Of a stretch of DNA of 27,219 nucleotides, positions 7,920 through 16,044 are shown in pieces. The translations under genes and the position numbers were made by a program. The notes under the pieces were generated by a model that worked only from the letters and a program-made list of their open reading frames with translations, did no database searches and was not told where the DNA came from. The DNA is from CAZIOQ01 sp964540975 (GTDB lineage: Bacteria; Patescibacteriota; Microgenomatia; UBA12405; UBA6130), in contig CAZIOQ010000002.1 of the NCBI GenBank assembly GCA_964540975.1, positions 1 through 27,219 of the forward strand. Reading direction: 5' to 3'. Position 1 is the stretch's first letter; each line of letters starts with the position of its first letter.

Positions 7920-9953
7920 ATGAATATTTTAATCCCCGATTCTTGGCTGAGAGAATATTTAAAAACATCAGCTAAGGTTAAGCAAATTGCTCAATACCTT
8001 TCTTGTTGTAGTCAATCGGTAGAAAAAATTATTCAAAAAGATAATGATTATGTTTATGAAATCGAAATCACTACCAATCGGCCTGATTGTCTTTCTGTCT
8101 GGGGCATTGCTAAAGAACTCTCGGTGATTTTACCTCAATTCAATCTCAAGGCTAAACTCAAACCAGTTCTTCCCAAAGAAGATAAAATTCCTGAAATTAA
8201 AAATGGTCTACCTTTAAAAGTAGTTATCGAAAAAACATCTTTATGTCCCCGCTTTACTGCCTTGATTTTTGATAATATTATTGTCCACCCCTCGCCAAAA
8301 ATTATCCAGAAACGGTTACAACTCTCAGGCATTCGGGCTTTAAATAATGTAGTTGATATTTCTAATTACCTAATGCTTGAACTTGGACAACCAATGCATA
8401 CTTTTGACTATGACAAAATTAAGGGAGCAAAAATGATTCTTCGAGAAGCAAAAGAAGGAGAAAAAATTATCACCCTAGATGGCAAGACTCGTTTTTTACC
8501 AGCCGGGGCAATCATCATTGAAGATGGCGAGAAAAGAATTATTGATCTTTGTGGCATTATGGGAGGAGAAAACTCTGCTGTTGATAGCAATACCAAACGG
8601 ATACTTCTTTTTGTCCAAACTTATGATCCAGTTAAGATTAGACAAACTTGTCAAACTTTAGGCTTTCAGACAGAAGCCGCTTTAAGATTTGAAAAGGGGG
8701 TTAATCCTGAAGGGGTCCTCTTAGCAATGAAGAAGGCAATTAGCTTATTTCAAAAAAATTGTCAGGCCAAGGTGGCAAGCAAACTAATAGACATTTATCC
8801 TCGGCCACAGCCCCAAAAAACTGTTGGTTTAAATTTGGACTTGGTTGAAAAAAGAATTGGCGTTAAAATTGAAAAGAAAAAAGTAATCACTATTCTTCAG
8901 TCTCTTGGTTTTTCATTATTGAAAAGTGATCAGAAAAAACAATTTTATTCATTTTCTGTCCCCCATTGGCGCTATAACGATATTTCAATTCCTGAAGATT
9001 TAATTGAAGAAATCGCCAGAATCCACGGCTATCATCGAATACCCAATATTTTACCTCCCGGAACACCTCCTCAAAATAGTGAAGATCCAAAATTCTGGTG
9101 GGAAGAAAAGATAAAAGAGGCTTTAAAGTATTGGGGTTTTACCGAAACAGTAAATTATTCTATGGTGGCCAAGACAATGCTTCAAAAAGCTGGGTTTAAA
9201 CCTGAAGAATGGATTAAAATCAAAAATCCGCTCACAAAAGACTTAGTTTATATGAGACCTTCTTTAATCCCCTCTCTTTTAAACGTTATTGTCCGAAATC
9301 AAGCTCAATATTCGGAAATTAAGATTTTCGAATTAGCTAATATCTATTTACCTTTGGGAAAAGACAAATTACCCCAAGAACAGTCAACCTTAACTGCCGC
9401 AATTACCGGTGATAATTTTTATCTCGCAAAAGGAATCGTGGAAGCTCTTTTTGAAGAGATGGGAATTAATAATCCTTCTTTCCAACCAATCAAAAGTCAA
9501 ATTATGTTTCATCCTTTTAGAGCGGCCAAAATAAGTTTTGACAAGAAAATCCTTGGTCTCTTGGGTGAAATCAAGCCTGATGTCTTAGCCTCTTTTCGGA
9601 TCAAAAACAAGGTGATCATCTTTGAATTAAATCTTGAGGTGGCAACAAAATATGCCTCAAACATCAAGTTTTTCTCGCCAATTTCAAAATATCCTCCTTT
9701 AAGTGAGGATCTAACTTTTGTCGTCCCCCCAAAAACTTTTTCTGAGAAGATTACCAAAACAATCATCGCTATTACTCCTCTAATTAAAGAGGCACAACTA
9801 ATAGATTGTTACAAAAACAATCTCACTTTTAGAATTGTCTACCAAGATTTAGAAAAAAATTTAACCAGCCAAGAAGTGGAACAATTAAGAAAAAAAATAA
9901 TTCAAAAAGTAGAGAAAAAGTTTGCCGCTAAATTAAAAGGAATTATCGTTTAA
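7920..9953 (+). CDS. pheT: Phenylalanyl-tRNA synthetase beta subunit lacking the EMAP/OB tRNA-binding domain
   Basis: Editing and tRNA-binding subunit of PheRS. At 677 residues it is more than 100 shorter than E. coli PheT. The N-terminal B1 segment passes from CCSQSVEKI directly to YEIEITTNRPDCLSVWGIA, with no room for the OB-fold tRNA-binding insert found in most bacteria. The B3/B4 editing domain follows (GIRALNNVVDISNYLMLELG to RFEKGVNPE, roughly 100-265), then B5 (EEIARIHGYHRIP), the catalytic-like domain and a C-terminal FDX-ACB domain (about 585-677, SEDLTFVVPP to LRKKIIQKVEKKF). It starts 2 bases after pheS. Its last 11 bases overlap the convergent gene on the minus strand. Confidence 0.95.
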   Translation: MNILIPDSWLREYLKTSAKVKQIAQYLSCCSQSVEKIIQKDNDYVYEIEITTNRPDCLSVWGIAKELSVILPQFNLKAKLKPVLPKEDKIPEIKNGLPLKVVIEKTSLCPRFTALIFDNIIVHPSPKIIQKRLQLSGIRALNNVVDISNYLMLELGQPMHTFDYDKIKGAKMILREAKEGEKIITLDGKTRFLPAGAIIIEDGEKRIIDLCGIMGGENSAVDSNTKRILLFVQTYDPVKIRQTCQTLGFQTEAALRFEKGVNPEGVLLAMKKAISLFQKNCQAKVASKLIDIYPRPQPQKTVGLNLDLVEKRIGVKIEKKKVITILQSLGFSLLKSDQKKQFYSFSVPHWRYNDISIPEDLIEEIARIHGYHRIPNILPPGTPPQNSEDPKFWWEEKIKEALKYWGFTETVNYSMVAKTMLQKAGFKPEEWIKIKNPLTKDLVYMRPSLIPSLLNVIVRNQAQYSEIKIFELANIYLPLGKDKLPQEQSTLTAAITGDNFYLAKGIVEALFEEMGINNPSFQPIKSQIMFHPFRAAKISFDKKILGLLGEIKPDVLASFRIKNKVIIFELNLEVATKYASNIKFFSPISKYPPLSEDLTFVVPPKTFSEKITKTIIAITPLIKEAQLIDCYKNNLTFRIVYQDLEKNLTSQEVEQLRKKIIQKVEKKFAAKLKGIIV

Positions 9954-10386
9954 AGAAGAATCTTTTGCGAAAGAAATTTTTCTTTTTTTCGCCATCGCCC
10001 GCGTTTTCCATTAAGGGATAATTAAGAACATTTTGGTCAACATTTTCTTTATTGCCCTCGGTCGCTAACTCTTCTGAAGAAGATAATTTTTTAATCGTTA
10101 TAATTCCTTTTTTTTCTAAAAAGTCTATTAATGCGGAAATGCCCAGTTTTACCACCCCCCAAGCTTTGACCGAATCTTTTAATTCAGATGCTAATTGAGG
10201 CAAAACTACCAAAGCCTGATTAACTGAATCAATTGCTCCCTCGCTTTTGCTCACAATTTGATTTAATTTCTTACTTAATTGTTGCACTTCCCTTAAAATC
10301 ACGATGATAAAGACTCCGGCAACAAGAAAGACCGCGGTTAATAAAATAATGCTCACCATCAAAATTGTTTGAATTACTACATCCAT
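9943..10386 (-). CDS. Small membrane protein with coiled-coil-like region, unknown function
   Basis: 147 residues: one N-terminal membrane helix (about 6-31, ILMVSIILLTAVFLVAGVFIIVIL) followed by a heptad-like amphipathic segment (QQLSKKLNQIVSKSEGAIDSVNQAL) and a hydrophilic C-terminus ending in a basic Phe/Lys/Arg stretch. The layout resembles DUF948-like proteins, but no defining motif can be read. It starts 9 bases after the RodZ-like gene and is last in the lon-rnj-ftsK operon, which points to an envelope or division setting. The 3' end overlaps pheT by 11 bp. The cytoplasmic or exported orientation of the C-terminal part is not clear. Confidence 0.6.
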   Translation of the reverse strand: MDVVIQTILMVSIILLTAVFLVAGVFIIVILREVQQLSKKLNQIVSKSEGAIDSVNQALVVLPQLASELKDSVKAWGVVKLGISALIDFLEKKGIITIKKLSSSEELATEGNKENVDQNVLNYPLMENAGDGEKKKNFFRKRFFFKR

Positions 10387-10395
10387 TATTTCATT

Positions 10396-11067
10396 CTACT
10401 GAAAGTTTTTCTTAAAAACAACTTCTTTTTCAAATTTATTTTTTCTTCCAGAAGGAGATTGGGCTTCAAAAACAACAATATTTTTCCCCTCAATCAAAAT
10501 TATTTTTTTTTCAAAAATCCCTTCCCTGGTCACAAAAACTGGTTGGTCATTGATCTTAACTACTGCATTTGGATCGGTTTTTCCTCTAATCACAATCTGT
10601 TCTTGAAACACTTCTTGAGGAAAAGCAAATAGCTCAATTGGAGGTGGTTGATTAAAACGATAATACTGAAAAACCAGATAGCCGACAGCAAAGACAAAAA
10701 TTAAAAGGAAACTAATCAGCTGCCAACTCCCTAAACCCAAAAGAGAAAAAATATTGGTTAAATTAAATTCTATTTTTTTTAAAAACAAAAACTTTTTTTT
10801 CTGATTAATTTTTTGCCTTCTTGAAAATTGTTGTCCACCAGGATAGTCTCTCCGGAATAATGCTAAGGCCTTATTAACATTAATGCCTAAAAATAGAGCA
10901 TAATCTCTAAGATAGATATTAAGATAACCGGCTGGCACCTTTTGATACTCGCCTGCCTCAATTGCCATTAGCCAAGACAAAGGAATACCAGTTTTTTTGG
11001 CTGCTTCTTCCAGCTTAATATTTTGGGCTTCTCTTTTGGTTTTAAAGATTTGGGCAAGTTTCTCCAT
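10396..11067 (-). CDS. RodZ-like protein: HTH domain, TM helix, extracytoplasmic Ig-like domain
   Basis: From ATG 11067 the protein has 223 residues. A helix-turn-helix of the HTH_25/RodZ type fills about residues 1-70 (KLEEAAKKTGIPLSWLMAIE, then VPAGYLNIYLRDYALFLGI). One membrane helix follows at about 125-147 (LISFLLIFVFAVGYLVF). The exported end has a small beta-rich domain (GKTDPNAVVKINDQPV) like the Ig-like modules seen in similar proteins. RodZ links the cytoskeleton to the cell wall machinery; whether this one contacts MreB is unknown, as no mreB lies here. A TTG at 11097 would extend it into ftsK. I prefer ATG 11067, which follows the ftsK stop by 1 base. Confidence 0.75.
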   Translation of the reverse strand: MEKLAQIFKTKREAQNIKLEEAAKKTGIPLSWLMAIEAGEYQKVPAGYLNIYLRDYALFLGINVNKALALFRRDYPGGQQFSRRQKINQKKKFLFLKKIEFNLTNIFSLLGLGSWQLISFLLIFVFAVGYLVFQYYRFNQPPPIELFAFPQEVFQEQIVIRGKTDPNAVVKINDQPVFVTREGIFEKKIILIEGKNIVVFEAQSPSGRKNKFEKEVVFKKNFQ

Positions 11068-11068
11068 T

Positions 11069-13165
11069 CTATTTGAATTCTGAAGGAAGGAAGTCAACTA
11101 AAACTTCTCTTGGCTTTGATCCCTGATCAGGCCCAACAATTCCTGCCTCTTCTAATTTGTCTATAATCCTGCCTGCTCTGGCAAAACCAATATGGAATTT
11201 TCTCTGAAGTAAAGAAACAGAGGCTTTTTTGTGTCTTATCACTAATTCTGCTGCTTCCTTAAACAATTCATCTCGTTCTTCACCATTAACCATCACTGTT
11301 CTTGAACCAGTCTGACTCATTACTGGTTGAGACAAAATTTGAGTTTCATAACTAGCTTCTTGTTGGCCTTTGAGAAATTCGATTAATCTGACAATTTCTT
11401 CATCAGTCACATAAGGCCCTTGAATTCTTGTCGGTTTTGCCTGATCAGGTGGGATATAAAGCATATCTCCCCTCCCCAAAAGCTTTTCTGCTCCCGGTGT
11501 ATCAAGAATCACCCGAGAATCAGTCATACTCGCAACAGCAAAAGAAATTCGACAGGGGATATTAGCTTTAATCAAACCAGTAATCACATCAACCGATGGT
11601 CTTTGAGTGGCTAAAATAAGATGGATGCCGGTGGCTCTTGCCATTTGGGCAATTCGGCAAATAGTATCTTCCACTTGGGCAGGTGAAAACAAAATGATAT
11701 CAGCTAACTCATCAATAATAATCAAAATATACGGTAGGCGCTGGATACCGGCTAATTCATTATAAGCATTAATGTTTCTTGCTCCCACCTGAGCAAAAAT
11801 TTTGTACCTTTCTTCCATTTGTTTGATTGCCCAATTTAAAGCAGAAATAACCTTATGAGGATCATGAATGATTGGCGCCAAAAGATGAGGCACTCCGTTG
11901 AATTGACCCATTTCTACCCGTTTTGGATCAACCAAAATCAGTCTTACCTCATCAGGACTAGTTCTGAAAAGCAGAGTAGCAATCCAAGAATTAAGCAGGA
12001 TGCTTTTCCCTGAACCTGTTTGGCCAGCAATTAAAATATGGGGCATTTTACTCACATCTGCTGCTAATGGTTTTCCAGAAACATCTAAGCCTAAAGGAAC
12101 TTGTAATTTCGACTTTGCCTCTCTCATTACTGCCGAATTTAGCATATGTTTGAGACTAACTATTTGCAAGGATCTGTTAGGGACTTCTATTCCTACCAGC
12201 GATCTGCCCGGAATTGGCGCTTCGATTCTTATCTGGCCAGTGGGAGCAGCTAAAGCCAAAGCTAAATCATTGGATAAAGCAGTAATTTTAGAAAGTTTGG
12301 TTCCAAGGGCAACCTCTAAAGCATATTGGGTTACCGAGGGACCACGATTGACCTCAACCACTTTGGCGGTAATCCCAAACGAATCCAACGTCCTCTCAAT
12401 CGTTGCGGCATTTTTATTAACATCACCCCTGTCTGCCTGGCCAACAGCAATATCCTGAAAAATCTCTATTGGCGGATAATGCCAGATTTGCTCTCTTTGT
12501 GACTGAGTTAACAAACCCTTATCTTGGGTTAAAAAATCAGCTGAAGCACCAACAGCAGTTTGTTTACTGAGCAAAACTGGCGGAGGACCAGGGATTTCTC
12601 CCTCTCTCTCAGAAACAGTCTCCTCGCTTTTTTGATCTCGCCAAAAAATAGGTTTAGCAATTTTCTTTTTGGGAGCAACAAGATATCTTTTAATTGTTGT
12701 CAGGATTCTTAAGAAAAACTCTATTAATTGATCTAAAGAGGTATTAAATAAAACCAAAACACCAATTACTACTCCTGCCAATAAAACTAAAATATTCCCC
12801 ACCGGGGTAATAAGAAATTCTAGTCTGGCCCAAATCAAATTACCAATTAAGCCTCCTTTGGTTAAGGCCAAAAGCGACAACCAAAGTATGGTGGCACCCA
12901 ACCAGATATTCATCTGACCCAAAGCAGTCTTTATCTGGGAAAAAGCAAAACCAAAACAAAATAACAAAAATGGTAAAAGAAAACTAGAAAAACCAAACCA
13001 CTCTAATAAAAACAAATTAATTTTTGTTGGAATTGATCCTTCTTGAATAAAAGAAAAAATGGCTAGAATTCCCAGAAAAAAGAAAATTAAAGAAATCAGA
13101 GAAAGAATAGTTTTTCTTTTTAATCTTAGTCGCAGTCGGTTTCTAATTTTTTTTCTTCTTGGCAT
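11069..13165 (-). CDS. ftsK: DNA translocase FtsK/SpoIIIE
   Basis: Membrane-anchored DNA pump that clears chromosome ends from the closing septum. The 698 residues contain four N-terminal membrane helices (roughly 20-42, 53-76, 86-107, 113-146), a short linker, and the RecA-like motor with Walker A GQTGSGKS (about 382) and Walker B YILIIIDELAD (about 480). The C-terminal winged-helix gamma domain (about 630-695, SVSLLQRKFHIGFARAGRIID) would read KOPS-like polar sequences. The linker is much shorter than in E. coli FtsK, as in SpoIIIE/SftA-sized proteins. It begins 17 bases after the RNase J gene. No Shine-Dalgarno is visible. Confidence 0.95.
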   Translation of the reverse strand: MPRRKKIRNRLRLRLKRKTILSLISLIFFFLGILAIFSFIQEGSIPTKINLFLLEWFGFSSFLLPFLLFCFGFAFSQIKTALGQMNIWLGATILWLSLLALTKGGLIGNLIWARLEFLITPVGNILVLLAGVVIGVLVLFNTSLDQLIEFFLRILTTIKRYLVAPKKKIAKPIFWRDQKSEETVSEREGEIPGPPPVLLSKQTAVGASADFLTQDKGLLTQSQREQIWHYPPIEIFQDIAVGQADRGDVNKNAATIERTLDSFGITAKVVEVNRGPSVTQYALEVALGTKLSKITALSNDLALALAAPTGQIRIEAPIPGRSLVGIEVPNRSLQIVSLKHMLNSAVMREAKSKLQVPLGLDVSGKPLAADVSKMPHILIAGQTGSGKSILLNSWIATLLFRTSPDEVRLILVDPKRVEMGQFNGVPHLLAPIIHDPHKVISALNWAIKQMEERYKIFAQVGARNINAYNELAGIQRLPYILIIIDELADIILFSPAQVEDTICRIAQMARATGIHLILATQRPSVDVITGLIKANIPCRISFAVASMTDSRVILDTPGAEKLLGRGDMLYIPPDQAKPTRIQGPYVTDEEIVRLIEFLKGQQEASYETQILSQPVMSQTGSRTVMVNGEERDELFKEAAELVIRHKKASVSLLQRKFHIGFARAGRIIDKLEEAGIVGPDQGSKPREVLVDFLPSEFK

Positions 13166-13182
13166 TTTCAGCTGACTTCATC

Positions 13183-14868
13183 TTACACAGTAATAATCAC
13201 AGGCAAAATCATTGGCTGCCTGGCAGTTTTTTCTAAAACATAAGTTTCAATCTCTCCCTGGATTCTCTTTCTGGCAAAATCAAAACTCATTCCTAGTCTC
13301 ATATTATCATTAAAAACATCTTGAGCAATCTGACTAATTTTTCTCATGGTGGCTTCGTTTTCCTTAACATAAACAAAACCTCGGCTCATTACCTGAGGCA
13401 CAGTGGCTAAACTTTTTCTCTTCTGATCATAAATTAAAACCACCACAATCATTCCCTCCTCAGCCAAAACTTTTCTGTCCCTTAAAACTATCTCGCCAAC
13501 ATCGCCTACCCCCAGACCATCAACCAAAACTTTTCTTAAAGCTAATTTTTCTTTTGTTTTGGTCAAACCAGAACGATTAAAAATTAAAATATCATCCTCT
13601 GCGGGAAAAACAAAACTCTCTGGGCTAAAACCAACCTTATCAACTAAATCAGAAAATTGCTTTATGTGCCTGTAATTACCGCCGATTGGGATAACAAATT
13701 TTGGTTTTGTCAATTCTAAAAGTAAAGCCAATTCCTGTTTGGCTGCATGGCCGGAGACATGGAGATTGTTTTCAATTTCCCAATAAACCACATCTACCCC
13801 CATCTTGATTAAATCGTCAATTAAGTCATAAATTGCTTTTGTTGTCCCAGGAATATAATCGGGAGAAGAAAAAATGATTCGATCGCCTTTTTTAATTTTT
13901 ATGAGATGTTTACCAAAAACTACTTTATCTAAAGACGAACCCTCCTGCCCTAAGCTACCACCAATAAGAATCGTCACCTTGTTTTCGGGCAGATTTTTGA
14001 TCTTTGCCGGTTTAATCAAATCAGACTCGTCTAATTTTAAATAGCCCATTTTTTTAGCTAATTTAATATTTTTTTCCACAGACATCCCAACCAAACAAAT
14101 TTTCCTCCCCACCTTTTTAGAAGCATTAATCGCTTCTTGCCAACGATAAATATTTGAAGAAATTGCAGTGACAAAAACCCTTCCTTTAGCAGTTCTAATT
14201 TTTTGTTCAAACATCACTGCTAACTCGCTTTCCGAAGGCGCGTAGCCTTCTTTTTCCGCTCCTAAACAATCAGACAAAATCGCTAAAATGCCTCTTCTGC
14301 CAAACTTGGCAATTTTTCTTAATTGGCTTGGTCTTTTGTCCGGTGGAGTAAAATCAAATTTAAAATCCGAGGCATGATAGAAATTACCTACTGGAGTGGT
14401 AATAAAATAATGATAAGTATCGGGAATAGAATGGGTAACTCTAACCGACTCTATTTTAAAAACTCCTAACCGAAGTAAATCACTACTTTTGATTACCTCT
14501 ATCTTTGCCATTACCTTAAATTCTTCAAGTTTTTCTTTTGCTAACTCTACCGCCAGTTTGGGACCGTAGACTTTTATTGGTCTGCCTAATTGAGAAATAA
14601 ATAATGGTAAAGCCCCGATATGATCCTCATGACCATGGGTTAGCAAAACTCCCACTATCTTTTCTTTTCTCTTCATCACATAAGAAAAATCAGGGATTAT
14701 CATATCAACCCCAAAAATGTCTTCCTCAGGAAAACCAACCCCAACATCAACAATTAATAACTGATCATTTTTCTCTTCGCCAACAGGCAAATAATGATAA
14801 ACATACATATTTTGGGTGACATCACCAAAACCGCCTAAACTGATTATTTTTAAAAGATCGTGCCTCAT
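13183..14868 (-). CDS. rnj: RNase J family ribonuclease with altered motif C
   Basis: RNase J enzymes have endonuclease and 5'-3' exonuclease activity in mRNA decay and rRNA maturation. The metallo-beta-lactamase part is intact: D41, the HGHEDH motif (H78, H80, D82, H83), H146 and D168. In the beta-CASP part motif B is present (HVSGHA, H370 and H374). Motif C, usually PVHGEYR with a metal-binding His, reads PIGGNYRH, so the His is replaced by G396. The SNIHR phosphate-binding element reads SNIYR, and the SQGEP element is also changed. The C-terminal domain (about 450-561) is present. An AAGGA precedes the ATG. It starts 15 bases after the lon-like gene. Activity may differ from the standard enzyme. 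Confidence 0.9.
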   Translation of the reverse strand: MRHDLLKIISLGGFGDVTQNMYVYHYLPVGEEKNDQLLIVDVGVGFPEEDIFGVDMIIPDFSYVMKRKEKIVGVLLTHGHEDHIGALPLFISQLGRPIKVYGPKLAVELAKEKLEEFKVMAKIEVIKSSDLLRLGVFKIESVRVTHSIPDTYHYFITTPVGNFYHASDFKFDFTPPDKRPSQLRKIAKFGRRGILAILSDCLGAEKEGYAPSESELAVMFEQKIRTAKGRVFVTAISSNIYRWQEAINASKKVGRKICLVGMSVEKNIKLAKKMGYLKLDESDLIKPAKIKNLPENKVTILIGGSLGQEGSSLDKVVFGKHLIKIKKGDRIIFSSPDYIPGTTKAIYDLIDDLIKMGVDVVYWEIENNLHVSGHAAKQELALLLELTKPKFVIPIGGNYRHIKQFSDLVDKVGFSPESFVFPAEDDILIFNRSGLTKTKEKLALRKVLVDGLGVGDVGEIVLRDRKVLAEEGMIVVVLIYDQKRKSLATVPQVMSRGFVYVKENEATMRKISQIAQDVFNDNMRLGMSFDFARKRIQGEIETYVLEKTARQPMILPVIITV

Positions 14869-14883
14869 TTTATTCCTTTTTAA

Positions 14884-15957
14884 TTACCATTCAGGTAAAA
14901 ATTGTTTAATATTTTCTTTATTAACAAAAAACCTTTCTCCTTTTTTCTCCACAATTAACATCGCTACTTTCCGGGCAATTCCTTCAATATTTCTTTTTAA
15001 AGTCCTTACCCCAGCATCAAACCCTAAAGGCCTGACAATCAAAGGCCAACATTCATCACTAATTTTTAATTCTTCTTCAGTCAAACCTGCTTCTTCTAAA
15101 ACTTTCGGCAAGAGATATTCCTTCCCAATGACAATTTTTTCTTGATCAGAATAAGATGGCATTTGGATTGGTTCGATCCTATCCAGGACGGCGGTGGCAA
15201 TTCGATTAGTGTTATTGGCTGTAGCGACAAAAAGAGCCTGAGAAAGATCAAAGGGATAATCTAAAAAATAATCAGTAAATTGCCAATTCTGTTCTGGATC
15301 TAAAAGCTCAACCAAAACACCCATAATTGTATTTAAAGCATCATCAGCTACTCGATCAATTTCATCCAGAAGAATAACTGGATTTTTGGCTTCGGCAGTT
15401 TTCAAGCCTTTAATAATATATCCTGGCTCAGCATAAGGATGGAATCTTGACTGGCCTCTTAAATAAAATGGGTCGCCCAAACCGCCAAAAGGAATCCTAA
15501 TAAACTTCCTTCCTAAGGCCTCAGCGATTGCCTGAGCAATGGTAGTTTTGCCAGTGCCAACCAGACCAACAAAACACAAAATCGGCGCCCGGATATGTTC
15601 TTCTGCTCGGCGCTTTTTTTGTAAAATCAAGACTGAAAGATATTCTAAAATCCGCTGTTTAATCTGATCTAAACCATAATGAGTTTTTTCTAATATCTTG
15701 CGGGCATAATTTAAATCCAAATTATCAGTTGTTTGTTTTTGCCAAGGTAAAGAAACTGCCCACTCAACATAATGACTAGTTCTTTGAAAATCAAGCAAAA
15801 AATTTTCCGACAATTTAACCATTTCTAATTGAGCAACCATCTGCTCAAGTCTTTCTCGTAAATCACTGGGAATTAAAGCCTGGGCGATTTTGTTTTTTAG
15901 ACCTTTTAAGCCACGACTGATAAAATCTTGAGTCTCATCTTGAGAAAAACCCTTCAT
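14884..15957 (-). CDS. Lon-type AAA+ ATPase without peptidase domain
   Basis: 357 residues matching only the AAA+ module of Lon protease. A short helical N-terminal part (HYVEWAVSLPW, about 62-72; DLNYARKILEKTHYGLDQIK, 81-100) leads to Walker A GLVGTGKTT (131-139), Walker B VILLDEID (194-201), sensor 1 ATANN (246-250), an arginine finger in LDRIE (R260) and sensor 2 in AGVRTLKRNI (R318). It stops at FLPEW, where the linker to the Ser-Lys peptidase would begin; RNase J follows 15 bases later and no protease remnant is seen. The large N-terminal substrate domain is also missing. The pore loop, TYIG in Lon, reads FHPYA. It may act as an unfoldase or remodeller; that is inference. Confidence 0.85.
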   Translation of the reverse strand: MKGFSQDETQDFISRGLKGLKNKIAQALIPSDLRERLEQMVAQLEMVKLSENFLLDFQRTSHYVEWAVSLPWQKQTTDNLDLNYARKILEKTHYGLDQIKQRILEYLSVLILQKKRRAEEHIRAPILCFVGLVGTGKTTIAQAIAEALGRKFIRIPFGGLGDPFYLRGQSRFHPYAEPGYIIKGLKTAEAKNPVILLDEIDRVADDALNTIMGVLVELLDPEQNWQFTDYFLDYPFDLSQALFVATANNTNRIATAVLDRIEPIQMPSYSDQEKIVIGKEYLLPKVLEEAGLTEEELKISDECWPLIVRPLGFDAGVRTLKRNIEGIARKVAMLIVEKKGERFFVNKENIKQFLPEW

Positions 15958-15963
15958 AAAATG

Positions 15964-15992
15964 ATGATAACATTTTTTTAAAAGTGATTAAA
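15964..15992 (-). promoter_or_regulatory. Predicted promoter for lon-like/rnj/ftsK operon (leaderless type)
   Basis: An extended -10 (TGTTATCAT, with TATCAT at 15969-15964) lies 17 bp from a weak -35 (TTTAAT, 15992-15987). Only 6 bases separate the -10 from ATG 15957 and no ribosome binding site is present, so transcription would begin at or next to the start codon. The other candidate, TTGACT overlapping the pnp stop with TAAGAT, has a 19-bp spacer. Confidence 0.4.
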
Positions 15993-16044
15993 CATCTTAA
16001 TACCCTCTGCCCCTCGAATCTTAGCAGAATTATTAGTTGAGAAG

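Noticed and set aside
9955..9990. Terminator from GCGAAAGAAA and TTTCTTTTTTTCGC after pheT
   Set aside because: The pairing is AT-rich with a mismatch, lies in the coding sequence of the convergent gene and lacks a proper T-run after the stem.
10369..10632. 87-codon plus-strand frame opposite the RodZ-like gene
   Set aside because: The translation is dominated by Phe, Asn and Lys from AT-rich antisense sequence; no ribosome site.
12000..12458. 152-codon plus-strand open frame opposite ftsK
   Set aside because: It lies wholly antisense to the well-conserved ftsK motor region and its translation shows no family features.
14869..14884. Lon-like gene truncated by a sequencing error
   Set aside because: Only 15 bases separate its stop from the RNase J start, so no peptidase domain can be hidden here.
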